Shown here: positions 1 to 8,765 of the stretch, piece by piece
Layout of the letters: each line of letters starts with the position of its first letter
Numbering within the stretch: the first letter of the stretch is position 1
From: Edaphobacter lichenicola
GTDB taxonomy: Bacteria > Acidobacteriota > Terriglobia > Terriglobales > Acidobacteriaceae
NCBI RefSeq assembly: GCF_014201315.1
Contig: NZ_JACHDY010000003.1
Coordinates: 248,001 to 312,000, forward strand
Direction: 5' to 3'
Length of the DNA stretch: 64,000 bases
The notes under the pieces: model-generated
What the model was told of the DNA's origin: nothing
Databases searched by the model: none
The model's input: only the letters and a program-made list of their open reading frames with translations
Made by a program: the position numbers and the translations under genes

Positions 1-3
1 GAG

Positions 4-285
4 GTGATGTGTCCGGATTGTGGGGCGATGTTGAAGGTGGATCCGGTGACGCGATCGGTGATTGCGCATACGTCTGCTCCGAAAAAGAAGATGTTCGAGG
101 ACTTTGGCGAGGCGGCGAAGGCGTTGCGCGAGGCGGATGCGCGGAGGGATTCGATCTTTCAGCAGAGCGTGGATGCGCAGAAGAACAAGGATGATGTGAT
201 GGCGAAGAAGTTTGCCGAGGCGGTGAAGAAGGCGAAGGAGACTCCGCTGACGGATCGGCCGTTGAGGGATTTTGATCTGGATTAA
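4..285 (+). CDS. Hypothetical small protein with N-terminal CxxC, possibly 5'-truncated
   Basis: Short, highly charged protein of about 93 residues. It opens with CPDCG, half of a zinc-ribbon knuckle, and continues as a Lys/Glu/Ala-rich helical stretch. No second CxxC is visible, so a complete zinc ribbon is not formed by this segment alone. The frame stays open to the window edge, so the GTG at 4 or ATG at 7 may be internal and the true start may lie upstream. I do not recognise the family. It ends well before the opposite-strand gene at 312-968. Confidence 0.6.
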   Translation: MMCPDCGAMLKVDPVTRSVIAHTSAPKKKMFEDFGEAAKALREADARRDSIFQQSVDAQKNKDDVMAKKFAEAVKKAKETPLTDRPLRDFDLD

Positions 286-311
286 TTTTAGAAGACTACG
301 AAGGAGAAGTT

Positions 312-968
312 TCAACGATTGCTTCGCGAGATCACGCCGTCGTCGACTCTGATCCTTAGAACCTCGTTCCATTGATTGCGATAGATCAACTGTTGGCCAT
401 CAGATGAGAATGAAAGGATTGCGCCGGCAAACCATTCGGGAGTGGCGTCAGTAAAGATAAACAAACCTCTTCCATCAGGATCAACCTGTTTTGGAGTCCA
501 AAGATCGGTGATCTGATAGCTACGGATGAGTTGCCCCTTGTGGTCATTTCTCTGATAAATCTCAAGCACTGGTTGTCCAGGGATAGGCGCAGTGACAGCT
601 ATGAGAATGAGCGATTTTCCATCATCGCTGATCATCGGCCAGAAAATCCGCTTTCCTTCGAGCCCTTCAAGGGTGACCTCCCAACTCCATGCTGAATCTG
701 ACCAGAACTTTACAGGAGAGGTTAGGCGGTCTTTGCTATTGATGAAACTCTCCGTTTCCATGATTTTGTAGGTGGTCCGTCGAATTCTTCGAAGTTTATC
801 GTTTGGGTTCTCGTATTCCCATTCAGCCACAACGAGAAACCGTCCATTTACCGAGGAAGAGGCGTGGACATTAGGCGGCAAGGCGCTGGCGAAGATCTTG
901 TGCGATTTGCTTGAGACGGAGATCGCGGCAAGCAAGAAAAGGATGGACGTCCAGCGGTAAAAGCTCAT
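312..968 (-). CDS. Hypothetical exported protein
   Basis: Protein of 218 residues. A hydrophobic N-terminal segment after a short basic start suggests a Sec signal peptide or membrane anchor. The rest is rich in beta-type patterns, with recurring 'SDDGKSL', 'DPDGRGLF' and 'SSDGQQLIYR' phrases. These resemble blades of WD40-like/TolB-type propellers, but at this length only a few blades would fit. The gene diverges from the ABC-F gene at 1020 with about 50 bases between them. I do not recognise a specific family. Confidence 0.6.
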   Translation of the reverse strand: MSFYRWTSILFLLAAISVSSKSHKIFASALPPNVHASSSVNGRFLVVAEWEYENPNDKLRRIRRTTYKIMETESFINSKDRLTSPVKFWSDSAWSWEVTLEGLEGKRIFWPMISDDGKSLILIAVTAPIPGQPVLEIYQRNDHKGQLIRSYQITDLWTPKQVDPDGRGLFIFTDATPEWFAGAILSFSSDGQQLIYRNQWNEVLRIRVDDGVISRSNR

Positions 969-1019
969 CGTAGTTCACCTCGAGGCAACGGTGGCAGTAA
1001 TGCAATTTACACTAGAGAA

Positions 1020-2849
1020 ATGCCACCAATCTTAAATGCGCAGGGTTTGACTAAGGCCTTTGGCGCTACGCCTTTGTTTCGTGAGATCAGTTTTACTGTT
1101 TCGGATGGAGATCGCATTGGGCTGATTGGGCCTAATGGCGCGGGGAAGTCTACGCTGTTGAAGGTGCTGGCGGGGGATGAAGACGCCGATGCCGGTGACG
1201 TTGCGGTGCGGAAGCGGGCTCGGGTGGGATACGTGGCGCAGGAGTCGGTGTTTGCGCCAGGGGTGACGGTGCGTGAGGTGCTGGAGGCTGCGCTGGTGCG
1301 GGCGAAGGTGTCCGAAGGAGAACATGAAGGACGGCTGCGGGAGACTTCGGGGCGGACGGGGTTTCCGAGTCTTGATGCGGAGGCGGCGCGGCTGAGCGGT
1401 GGGTGGCGGAAGCGGCTGGCGATTGCGGAGGCGGTGGTGACGCATCCGGATGTGCTGCTGCTGGATGAGCCGACGAACCATCTGGATTTAGCCGGGATTG
1501 CGTGGCTGGAGGAGCTGCTGAATGAGGGTAGTTTTGCTTGTGTGCTTATCAGCCATGATCGTTATTTTCTTGAGAATGTTGCGACAGAGATAGTCGAACT
1601 GAATCGCGTGTATGCCGAGGGGCTACTGCGGGTGAAGGGGAGTTACTCGAAGTTTATTGAGGGCAAGCAGGCGTATATGGAGGCGCAGAGCAAGCTGCAG
1701 GATGCGCTGAAGAATCGCGTGAAGATTGAGGTGGACTGGCTGCGGCGCGGACCGAAGGCGAGGAGTACGAAGGCCAAGGCGCGGATCGATAATGCGCAGG
1801 ATCTGATTGGGCAGTTGAAGGAAGTGAATTCGCGAGTGCAGACTTCTAGCGCGGGGATTGATTTTTCGGCGACGGATCGGCAGACGAAGAGGCTGGTGGA
1901 GTTGGAGGATGTCTCGGTTGTGCTGGGGGATCGGAAGATTGTGGAGGGGTTGAATTTTCTGGTGACCTCCGGGATGCGCGTGGGTCTGGTGGGGCCGAAT
2001 GGGAGCGGAAAGACTACGCTGCTGCGGTTGCTGACTGGTGAGCTGGAGCCTTCGCAGGGGACGATCAAGAAGGCGGCTTCGCTGAAGATTGTCTACTTCA
2101 GCCAGATGCGTGAGCTGGAGGAGGGCGTGACGCTGCGACGGGCGCTGGCTCCGGATTCGGACTCGGTTGTTTATCAGGGACGCGTGGTGCATGTGGCGAG
2201 TTATGCTACGAAGTTTTTGTTTACGAGTGAGCAGCTGAACCAGCCGGTAGAGAGGCTGAGTGGCGGCGAGCGGGCTCGTGTATTGATCGCGAAGTTGATG
2301 TTGGAGCCTGCGGATTTGCTGCTGCTGGATGAGCCGACGAACGATCTGGATATTGCGACGCTGGAGATTCTGGAGGAGAGTTTGCTCGAGTACACGGGCG
2401 CGTTGGTATTAGTGACCCATGATCGTTACATGTTGGATCGGGTATCGACGATTGTGCTGGGGCTGGATGGGCGGGGTGGTTCGGAGATGTTTGCGGACTA
2501 CTCGCAGTGGGAGCAGTGGCGGGGTGTGAAGGTGGAGGAGGCGATCGCTCCGGGGGCTGCGGGGGTTGCGGTTTTGCCGGCGGCTGCAACGAGCGCTTCG
2601 AATGGGGCTTCGAATTCGGGTGGGAAGAAGAAGCTTTCTTATCTGGAGGCTCGTGAGTACGCGGGGATTGAGGCAGCGGTGGAGGCGGCGGAGGATCGGC
2701 TGCAGAAGGCTCGGGAGATGATTGAAGATCCGGCGGTGGCAGTAGATGCGGGGCGGTTGACGGCCGCGCTGGCGGAGATGGAGGCGGCGCAGGAGGAAGC
2801 AGATGGGTTGTATGCGCGGTGGGCAGAGTTGACGGAGAAGGTTGGGTAG
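1020..2849 (+). CDS. uup: ABC-F family ATPase, Uup-like
   Basis: Cytosolic tandem-ABC ATPase of 609 residues without membrane segments, the usual ABC-F size. First domain: Walker A GPNGAGKST near residues 37-45, signature LSGGW, Walker B VLLLDEPTNHLD. A basic linker follows (around 230-270). Second domain: GPNGSGKTT, LSGGERARV and LLLLDEPTNDLD. The last ~80 residues form a charged coiled coil, as in the Uup C-terminal domain. ABC-F proteins act on ribosomes; Uup is also linked to precise excision of transposons and branched DNA. The ATG at 1020 places the first beta strand at the expected distance. Subfamily assignment rests on the C-terminal coiled coil. Confidence 0.9.
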   Translation: MPPILNAQGLTKAFGATPLFREISFTVSDGDRIGLIGPNGAGKSTLLKVLAGDEDADAGDVAVRKRARVGYVAQESVFAPGVTVREVLEAALVRAKVSEGEHEGRLRETSGRTGFPSLDAEAARLSGGWRKRLAIAEAVVTHPDVLLLDEPTNHLDLAGIAWLEELLNEGSFACVLISHDRYFLENVATEIVELNRVYAEGLLRVKGSYSKFIEGKQAYMEAQSKLQDALKNRVKIEVDWLRRGPKARSTKAKARIDNAQDLIGQLKEVNSRVQTSSAGIDFSATDRQTKRLVELEDVSVVLGDRKIVEGLNFLVTSGMRVGLVGPNGSGKTTLLRLLTGELEPSQGTIKKAASLKIVYFSQMRELEEGVTLRRALAPDSDSVVYQGRVVHVASYATKFLFTSEQLNQPVERLSGGERARVLIAKLMLEPADLLLLDEPTNDLDIATLEILEESLLEYTGALVLVTHDRYMLDRVSTIVLGLDGRGGSEMFADYSQWEQWRGVKVEEAIAPGAAGVAVLPAAATSASNGASNSGGKKKLSYLEAREYAGIEAAVEAAEDRLQKAREMIEDPAVAVDAGRLTAALAEMEAAQEEADGLYARWAELTEKVG

Positions 2850-2891
2850 GTCTTCCTTGTTGCGGGTATGTTGGTTGGTGGAGGAGAGCGG

Positions 2892-2934
2892 TCGGGCTTC
2901 GCCCGATGCCCATACATCAAGTTCGATGTATGGG
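2892..2934. terminator. Two tandem hairpins between convergent genes
   Basis: First hairpin: TCGGGC-TTC-GCCCGA at 2892-2906. Second: CCCATACATC at 2909-2918 pairing perfectly with GATGTATGGG at 2925-2934 across a 6-base loop. They sit between the stop of the ABC-F gene (2849) and the stop of the convergent amidohydrolase (2976), the expected place for a bidirectional terminator. No strong T-tract follows, so a Rho-independent mechanism is not certain. Confidence 0.55.
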
Positions 2935-2975
2935 GCACCCGGCTTCGTCGACGGTGGGGCTTTAGTGGATAGGCG

Positions 2976-4379
2976 TTAGTGTTGCGCGAGGACTCGGCGG
3001 TTGGATTCTGATTGCACTTTGTCCAGGTCGTGGTGGAGGAGTTGATTGTGCTCGACCATGAGCTCGCCACCGACGTAGACGCTGTCGATGTCGCGTTCGG
3101 CTGCGATGAGGACGAGGTTGGCGTAGGGGTCTTCGAGGGAGACGCCGAGACGCTTCGGGTTGATGAGGAGGAGGTCGGCGAACTTGCCGGGTTCGAGGGA
3201 GCCTAGTTTGTCTTTGACGTTGAGGACGTCGGCTGAGCCCATGGTGTGGAGCCAGAGGACCTGGTAGGGGCTCATGATGGTGGCGTCTTCGTACTTGTCG
3301 TGGATGGCGTAGAGGCCGGTGCGCATGTTTTCGAAGGGGTCGGCGAGGTCGGCGCTGGCTTCGCCATCGACGCCCATGCCGACGCGGATGCCCATCTTGA
3401 GGTACTTCGGTATATCGGCGACACCTGAGGCGAGGCGGCCGTTCGAGAGCGGGTTCCACGACATGGAGGCTCCGGCCTGAGAGGTCTGCTGGAGGATGAA
3501 GTCGTCGGTGTGAATGAAGTGGCCGAAGATGAGCTGGTTGGTGAGCAGGCCGCTGTCCATGAGCCAGCGGAATTTGGAACGCTGTTCGCCTTGGTCGTCG
3601 GGCGCTTCAATGTAGTGGGTTTGGTTGCCGAGGTGGAACTCCTTCATCATGGCGGCTTCCATGACGGACTGCTGGTAGGTGTTGTTGAAGGCGGTCATGC
3701 CGCTGATCATGACGCTGAGGAAGCGGGGGTCGGGTGGTTGATTGGCGGTCCAGTCGAGGAAGGTCTTGAGGCGTGTGCGGGCCTGGTCGATGGTGATGGC
3801 GGGAGACATGCGGTCGGGGCCGTAGCTGTGCACGAAGCGGATGCCGGACTCGGCTGCCCCGCGGAACTGGGCTTCTTCGAACTGATTGTTCAACTCGGCG
3901 GTTTTGGCTCGGCCACCGTAGGTGAAGTTGTAGGCGGTGGTGATGCCGTGCTCGAGGTGGTCGAGCGAGCCGAGGAGAGCGAACCAGTACATATCTTCCG
4001 GGGAGGCTTTGGAGGCGTGGACTCCGTAGAGATCGTCGATCCAGCCGGGCAGGGTCTTGTCGGCGGCGAGACCTCGGTAGGCTGCCTGCCAGAGGTGGCT
4101 GTGCGCGGAGATGAAGCCGGGGATCATGAGGTCGCCGTGGGCGTCGATGATCTTGTCGGCGTGGAGAGTTGCGGGCGGTTCTCCGGCGGCGACGGCCAGG
4201 ATGGTGCCGTCTGGTGCGATGGAGAGATAGCCGTTGATGGGTTCGCGCTGGTTGGCGGCCATGGTCATGATGCGGGCGTTGCGGATGATGAGTTTGGGAT
4301 TCGCGGCGAATGCGGGGGAGATGAGGATTGTGACGAGGACGAGTGTCCGGCGAAGGAGGACTGGAAGATGAGGGGGCAT
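2976..4379 (-). CDS. Secreted amidohydrolase, cytosine deaminase/TrzN-like
   Basis: Metal-dependent amidohydrolase of 467 residues with an N-terminal signal peptide ending near 'SPAFAA'. The mononuclear-metal pattern of the AtzA/TrzN/guanine deaminase branch is visible: HSH after 'IPGFISA' (about residue 93), a mid-protein His in 'QTHYIEA', His in 'FGHFIHTDD' and Asp in 'GMGVDGEASADL'. The C-terminal 'GSLEPGKFADLLLI' closes the composite beta-sandwich. These enzymes hydrolyse C-N or C-Cl bonds on heterocycles; the substrate cannot be read here. Export to the periplasm is unusual for this branch but common for acidobacterial members. Confidence 0.82.
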   Translation of the reverse strand: MPPHLPVLLRRTLVLVTILISPAFAANPKLIIRNARIMTMAANQREPINGYLSIAPDGTILAVAAGEPPATLHADKIIDAHGDLMIPGFISAHSHLWQAAYRGLAADKTLPGWIDDLYGVHASKASPEDMYWFALLGSLDHLEHGITTAYNFTYGGRAKTAELNNQFEEAQFRGAAESGIRFVHSYGPDRMSPAITIDQARTRLKTFLDWTANQPPDPRFLSVMISGMTAFNNTYQQSVMEAAMMKEFHLGNQTHYIEAPDDQGEQRSKFRWLMDSGLLTNQLIFGHFIHTDDFILQQTSQAGASMSWNPLSNGRLASGVADIPKYLKMGIRVGMGVDGEASADLADPFENMRTGLYAIHDKYEDATIMSPYQVLWLHTMGSADVLNVKDKLGSLEPGKFADLLLINPKRLGVSLEDPYANLVLIAAERDIDSVYVGGELMVEHNQLLHHDLDKVQSESNRRVLAQH

Positions 4380-4475
4380 GGTTGTGTTTAGCGTGGATGG
4401 ATTGTCAAGTCAATTGGAAAGTGCTGCGTGGCGGGGGGTGGGTTGTTTGCGAGTGTGCGGTATGCTGCTGGAACT

Positions 4476-5816
4476 ATGAAAAAACTTCTTTGTGGGCTTG
4501 TCGGTGGGCTTGTCGGTGGGCTTGGATGCGGGTTGGTTGCTGGTTTTGCGGCGTCGGCGATTTGCTTGGCGCAGGATGCGGCGCCAGCTAAGCATGTGGT
4601 GGTGCTGCATGCGGCTCGGATGCTGGATGTGGCTGCGGGGAAGTTGGTGGCTCCGGGTGAGGTGCTGGTGGAAGGAGAGAGGATTGTTGCGGTGGGTCCG
4701 CAGGTGGAGCGGCCTGCTGGCGCGGAGATGATTGATTTGGGGGACGCGACGTTGATGCCGGGGTTGATTGATGCGCATGTGCATCTGTTTCTGCATCCGG
4801 GGGCGGAAGATCTGCAGACGGTGCAGGAGAGTGTGCCGGAGCGGACTTTGATCGCGGCGGGCGCGGCGAAGGCGGATCTGATGGCGGGGTTTACCGCTGA
4901 GCGCGATATGGGCACCGAAGGCGCGGGCTGTGCGGACGTTGCGGTGCGGAATGCGATCAACTCCGGGTTGATTCCGGGGCCGCGGATGCGGATGAGCTGC
5001 AATGCGATTGATTTGACGGGTGGGCATGAGGATGCGATCGGGTATAACCCGGCGCAGAGGGTGCTCTCGAATGCGGACTATGCGGATTCGAGTGAGGAGA
5101 TTGTGAAGGTGATGCGGGAGCAGCGGAAGGGTGGGGCGGACTTTACGAAGGTGTATGAGACGGGCAGGGATTTGTTTCATGATGGCGGGTTTGAGACACC
5201 GTATCAGTACACGGAGGCGGAGCTTGCAGCGGCGGTGAAAGAGGCCGAGCGGACGGGCGGTGGTGCGGGTTCTGGGCGTGGGGTTGCAGTGCATGCCACG
5301 GGGGAGCCGGGGACGGGGTTTGCGGTGGCGGCGGGCGTGGCTTCGGTGGATCATGCGTATCAGTTGAGCGATGCGACGATGAAGGCGATGAAGGAGAAGC
5401 AGATTTATGCAGTGCCGACGTTTGCGATTGCGGAGTACTTTGCGGAACATGCGGCTACTCCGGCGCGGGCGGAGTGGGATCGCACGGAGCAGACCTACCA
5501 TGCGGCGGAGTTCAAGAAGCAGCTGGCGGCGGGAGTGCCGATGGTGGTGGGGAGCGATGTGGGGCCGTTTCCGCATGGGACTCAGGCGCGTGAGCTGGAG
5601 TTGATGGTGGAGTTTGGCATGAAGCCGGCTGCGGTGTTGCAGGCGGATCTGTTGAATGGTGCGAGGCTACTGGGTTGGGCGGGAAAGATTGGGGAGTTGA
5701 AGGCTGGATACTTTGCGGACGTGATCGCGGTGCCGGGAGATCCGCTGGTGGATATTTCGGCGACTACGAAGGTTTCGTTTGTGATGAAGAACGGGGTGGT
5801 TTACAAGCGGCCTTGA
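4476..5816 (+). CDS. Secreted amidohydrolase, prolidase/imidazolonepropionase-like
   Basis: Binuclear-type amidohydrolase of 446 residues. HVHL follows 'LMPGLIDA', a candidate carbamylated Lys lies in 'FTKVYETG', metal His residues in 'VAVHATG' and 'VDHAYQL', and Asp in 'VVGSDVGPF'. These match the Xaa-Pro dipeptidase-like (Sgx9260-type) amidohydrolases. I chose the ATG at 4476 because it begins a standard signal peptide (MKKLLCGL...); the frame opens earlier at 4428. The signal peptide's hydrophobic core is encoded by a 12-bp unit, GGGCTTGTCGGT, repeated at 4494-4505 and 4506-4517 with a third partial copy, giving the VGGLVGG pattern. It diverges from the other amidohydrolase gene at 2976-4379. 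Confidence 0.82.
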   Translation: MKKLLCGLVGGLVGGLGCGLVAGFAASAICLAQDAAPAKHVVVLHAARMLDVAAGKLVAPGEVLVEGERIVAVGPQVERPAGAEMIDLGDATLMPGLIDAHVHLFLHPGAEDLQTVQESVPERTLIAAGAAKADLMAGFTAERDMGTEGAGCADVAVRNAINSGLIPGPRMRMSCNAIDLTGGHEDAIGYNPAQRVLSNADYADSSEEIVKVMREQRKGGADFTKVYETGRDLFHDGGFETPYQYTEAELAAAVKEAERTGGGAGSGRGVAVHATGEPGTGFAVAAGVASVDHAYQLSDATMKAMKEKQIYAVPTFAIAEYFAEHAATPARAEWDRTEQTYHAAEFKKQLAAGVPMVVGSDVGPFPHGTQARELELMVEFGMKPAAVLQADLLNGARLLGWAGKIGELKAGYFADVIAVPGDPLVDISATTKVSFVMKNGVVYKRP

Positions 5817-5820
5817 GGTG

Positions 5821-5846
5821 CAGCCTGAGGGCTTGCTCTCAGGCTG
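5821..5846. terminator. Hairpin between convergent genes
   Basis: CAGCCTGAG (5821-5829) pairs perfectly with CTCAGGCTG (5838-5846) around an 8-base loop. The stem begins 4 bases after the amidohydrolase stop and includes the stop codon of the convergent DinB gene (TGA complement at 5839-5841). It probably serves as a shared terminator, although no T-tract follows. Confidence 0.55.
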
Positions 5847-6348
5847 ACCACTGCTCGTCGGCGGAGGGGCCGTAGAGTGCGGGGACGGGGATGTCGTTGA
5901 GGCGGAGATAGACGCCTAGCTGCGCGGTGTGGTGGATGAGGTGGTTGAAACACATCTGGCGGAAGGTGAGCGAGCGGGGTTTGTTCGAGATGATCTGGTC
6001 GCCGTAGCTGAACTTCCAGAGTTTGGCGAGGTCTTCGTCGGAGGATGCGGCGATGGCCTTGCGGCAGGCGGCGGCGCTCTCGTCCAGGTTTTGCAATGCA
6101 TTTGCGGTGGTGGTGAACTCGAGCGGGACGTGGGGACGTTTTGGGGCGGCCATGTCCATGTCGTCGTCGAGGATGATGTAGGAGCCGAAGAGGGGCAGGG
6201 TGGCGCAGTGCATGGCGAGCTTGCCGAGGACCATGGACTTGTCGTGACACTTCCAGTCGTTCTTGCCTTCGGGGACGCGCTCGAGGGTGCGGCGGGTGTT
6301 GGAGATCTCGGTGTCGAAGTCCTGGAGGAGAATTTCAGCGATGGTCAT
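5839..6348 (-). CDS. DinB family protein
   Basis: Protein of 169 residues resembling the DinB/YfiT four-helix bundle of putative metal-dependent enzymes. His residues at the helix positions used for metal binding are visible in 'GKLAMHCAT' and 'FNHLIHHTAQLGVYLRL'. No signal peptide, so it should be cytosolic. I chose the ATG at 6348 over the longer frame to 6450: it is preceded by AAGGAG at good spacing, and the upstream residues are translated from intergenic sequence. Family members act as thiol-dependent or damage-inducible enzymes; the reaction here is unknown. Confidence 0.78.
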   Translation of the reverse strand: MTIAEILLQDFDTEISNTRRTLERVPEGKNDWKCHDKSMVLGKLAMHCATLPLFGSYIILDDDMDMAAPKRPHVPLEFTTTANALQNLDESAAACRKAIAASSDEDLAKLWKFSYGDQIISNKPRSLTFRQMCFNHLIHHTAQLGVYLRLNDIPVPALYGPSADEQWSA

Positions 6349-6409
6349 GTTGGCTCCTTTTTGATGACGAGTGAAGGATACTCGAAAAGAGTGGAGTGGA
6401 AGATGAAAA

Positions 6410-6484
6410 GCAAAGGCGAAATGCGGGGGTCTCTCCACTGCGCAACTCACGATAAGACTGTGAGCTGCTTCGGTCGAGATGACG
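6410..6484. repeat. Dispersed REP-like palindrome, family 2
   Basis: The stretch shares its left part GCAAAGGCGAAATGCGGGGG and the following TCTCTCCACTGCGC with a copy at 58238-58308, and its right end CTTCGGTCGAGATGACG with copies at 46762-46808 and 58238-58308. An imperfect stem (CTCAC/GTGAG) lies in the middle. It sits between the fabI 3' end and the DinB promoter. Confidence 0.7.
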
Positions 6485-6505
6485 GTGGTGTTATTTGGGA
6501 GGAAG

Positions 6506-7267
6506 CTAGAGGCCGGTGATGTTGAAGCCGCAGTCTACGAAGGTGATTTCGCCGGTGATGCCGCTGGCGAGGGGGCTCGAGAGGAAGAGGGCAGTGTTGC
6601 CGACTTCTAAGGCGTCGACGTTGCGATGGAGTGGGGCGCGCTGTTCGACTGCGGTGAGGATGCTGGTGAAGTCGCTGATGCCGCGGGCGGCGAGGGTCTT
6701 GATGGGGCCGGCGGAGATGGCGTTGACACGGATTTTTTTTGCTCCGAGATCGGAGGCGAGGTAGCGGACGGCGGCTTCGAGTCCGGCCTTGGCGACACCC
6801 ATGATGTTGTAGTTGGGGAAGACTTTTTCTGCGCCGTAGTAGGTGAGGGTGAGGATGGAGCTGCCTTCGGCCATGAGAGGCTCGGCGGCGCGGGCGAGGG
6901 CGATGAGGGAGTAGACGCTGATGTCGTGCGCGATGCGGAAGTCTTCGCGGGTGGTGTTGAGGACGTTGTTCTTGATGTTCGGGGCAAAACCGATGGAGTG
7001 GACGAGGATGTCGATCTTGCCGTAGGCGGATTTGAGCTGGTTGATGACACCGTCGATGTCGGCGTCGATGGAGACGTCGCAGCGGAAGGTCTTGGTTCCG
7101 GGCAGATCGGCGGCGAGCTCTTCGGCTTCGCGCTGGAGGCGCTCGTTCTGGTAGCAGATGGCGAGGGTGGCGCCGGCTTCAAAGAGCTTCTGGGCTACGC
7201 CCCAGGCGATGCTGCGTTTGTTGGCGAGGCCGAAGACGACGGCTACTTTGCCTTTGAGGTCAATCAT
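6506..7267 (-). CDS. fabI: Enoyl-[acyl-carrier-protein] reductase (NADH)
   Basis: Catalyses the last reduction of each fatty-acid elongation cycle in the cytosol. The 253-residue protein has the FabI form of the SDR fold: cofactor loop 'GLANKRSIAWGVA' near the N-terminus, Asp in 'FRCDVS', the 'SIGFAP' segment, and the catalytic Tyr-x6-Lys pair in 'YNIMGVAKAGLEA'. A flexible substrate-loop region and 'ITFVDCGFNI' close it. I chose the ATG at 7267, which starts MIDLKGKVAVVFGL as in most FabI proteins and has AAAGGAT upstream; the frame continues to 7318 without support. The gene is monocistronic as far as seen and diverges from the oxidoreductase at 7402. Confidence 0.95.
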   Translation of the reverse strand: MIDLKGKVAVVFGLANKRSIAWGVAQKLFEAGATLAICYQNERLQREAEELAADLPGTKTFRCDVSIDADIDGVINQLKSAYGKIDILVHSIGFAPNIKNNVLNTTREDFRIAHDISVYSLIALARAAEPLMAEGSSILTLTYYGAEKVFPNYNIMGVAKAGLEAAVRYLASDLGAKKIRVNAISAGPIKTLAARGISDFTSILTAVEQRAPLHRNVDALEVGNTALFLSSPLASGITGEITFVDCGFNITGL

Positions 7268-7401
7268 GATGCTCGGTGATCCTTTCGAGACGGCTTGGGC
7301 GGTGGATGCGCGGCCCAACAGAAAGGATAGCAGGATGAGAGCTGCGCGAGAGGACAGCTGATTCTTCTATAGTGGAGGCGCTGGTTGAGGAGGATATTTT
7401 G

Positions 7402-8730
7402 ATGTCGGAGTTTTCGCGCAGGCGGTTTTTGCAGACGGGGAGCGGGTTGGCTATGGCGGCGGCGTTGCCGGGTGTGTCGCCCGGTGCGGTGGTGCTTGGG
7501 CAGGAGCAGGCGCAGCCGGTGGCGAATGGGGACCGGGTACGGTTTGCAAGCATTGGGGTGGGGATTCAGGGGTCCCAGCTGCTCAGGAACGCGGTGAGTC
7601 TGCCGCAGGCGCAGTGCGTTGCCGCGTGCGATCTGTATGACGGGCGACATACGCTTGCGAAGGAGATTGCTGGACCGAACATCAAGACGACGCGACGGTA
7701 TCAGGAGATTCTGGAGGACAAGAATATCGAGGCGGTGATTGTTGCGGTGCCGGATCACTGGCATAAGCAGATCACGGTGGATGCGATTCGTGCCGGGAAG
7801 GACGTGCACTGCGAGAAGCCGATGTCGCACACCATCGCTGAGGGCGAGGAGATGGTGGAGGTGGTGAAGGGGAGCAAGAACTTTGTGCAAGTGGGTTCGC
7901 AGAGGGTGAGTTCGAAGGTGTTTGCGAAGGCGAAGGAGTTGTATGACTCGGGCGCGATTGGCGAGGTGCACCAGGTGGAGTTGCAACTGGGGAGGAACTC
8001 GCCGGGTGGGGCGTGGGTGTATCCGCCGCCGCTGGATCTGTCGCCGGAGACGCTGGACTGGGCGACGTGGGAGGGGACTGCGCCTAAGAAGGCGTTCGAT
8101 CCGATTGCGTTTGCGCGGTGGCGTGCGTTCCATGAGTACGGGACGGGGATGGCGGGAGACCTGATGGTGCATCTGCTGAGCGGTATGCAATTTGTAACTG
8201 GAATTAATGCAATTCCTGATCGGGCTTATTCGATTGGGGGGATATATCGCTGGAAGGATGGGCGGAATATGCCGGACCTAATGGTGACGGAGTTTGAGTA
8301 TGGCGATGTTGCGGTTACGGTGCGGCTGACGCTGGGGACGGAGACGCCGGAGGTGACGCGGGTGATGGGGCCGAAGGGCGTGATCGAGATTTCGAACAGC
8401 AATACGGTTACGTTGATTCCTCAGCTGGGGGTGGATCGGTCGCCGGCGTATGGGATCAATGGGTTTCCGGCGGCGATGCATGCGCAGTATGAGAAGCAGT
8501 GGCATGCGGAGCACGATGCGTTTCTGGCGGAGCATCCGCTGGATGACACGATGATGTGGAAGGGGCCGTCGTGGGATGATCTGCGGCCGCACCTGGCGAC
8601 GTTCTTCGATGCGGTGCGGTCGCGGAAGCCGGTGGCGGAGGATGTGGTGTTTGGACACCATGCGGCGGCGGCCTGCCATATGGCGAATGCTTCTTATTTT
8701 GAGAAGAAGGTGATTCTGAAGAAGGCTTAG
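7402..8730 (+). CDS. Tat-exported Gfo/Idh/MocA family oxidoreductase
   Basis: NAD(P)-dependent sugar/polyol-type dehydrogenase of 442 residues. It starts with the twin-arginine signal SRRRFLQTG followed by an Ala-rich h-region, so it should be exported folded with its cofactor. The Rossmann domain shows 'GVGIQGSQLLRNA', and the family signature 'EKPMSHT' lies near residue 145. A GFO_IDH_MocA C-terminal beta-sheet domain follows, with 'HEYGTGMAGDLMVHLL' near the active site. The ATG at 7402 is preceded by GAGGAGG. Such Tat-exported members are common in Acidobacteriota and Bacteroidota; the substrate is unknown. Confidence 0.88.
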   Translation: MSEFSRRRFLQTGSGLAMAAALPGVSPGAVVLGQEQAQPVANGDRVRFASIGVGIQGSQLLRNAVSLPQAQCVAACDLYDGRHTLAKEIAGPNIKTTRRYQEILEDKNIEAVIVAVPDHWHKQITVDAIRAGKDVHCEKPMSHTIAEGEEMVEVVKGSKNFVQVGSQRVSSKVFAKAKELYDSGAIGEVHQVELQLGRNSPGGAWVYPPPLDLSPETLDWATWEGTAPKKAFDPIAFARWRAFHEYGTGMAGDLMVHLLSGMQFVTGINAIPDRAYSIGGIYRWKDGRNMPDLMVTEFEYGDVAVTVRLTLGTETPEVTRVMGPKGVIEISNSNTVTLIPQLGVDRSPAYGINGFPAAMHAQYEKQWHAEHDAFLAEHPLDDTMMWKGPSWDDLRPHLATFFDAVRSRKPVAEDVVFGHHAAAACHMANASYFEKKVILKKA

Positions 8731-8765
8731 GCAGTGAGCCGGATAGCAGTCGGCGTGGACGAGAG

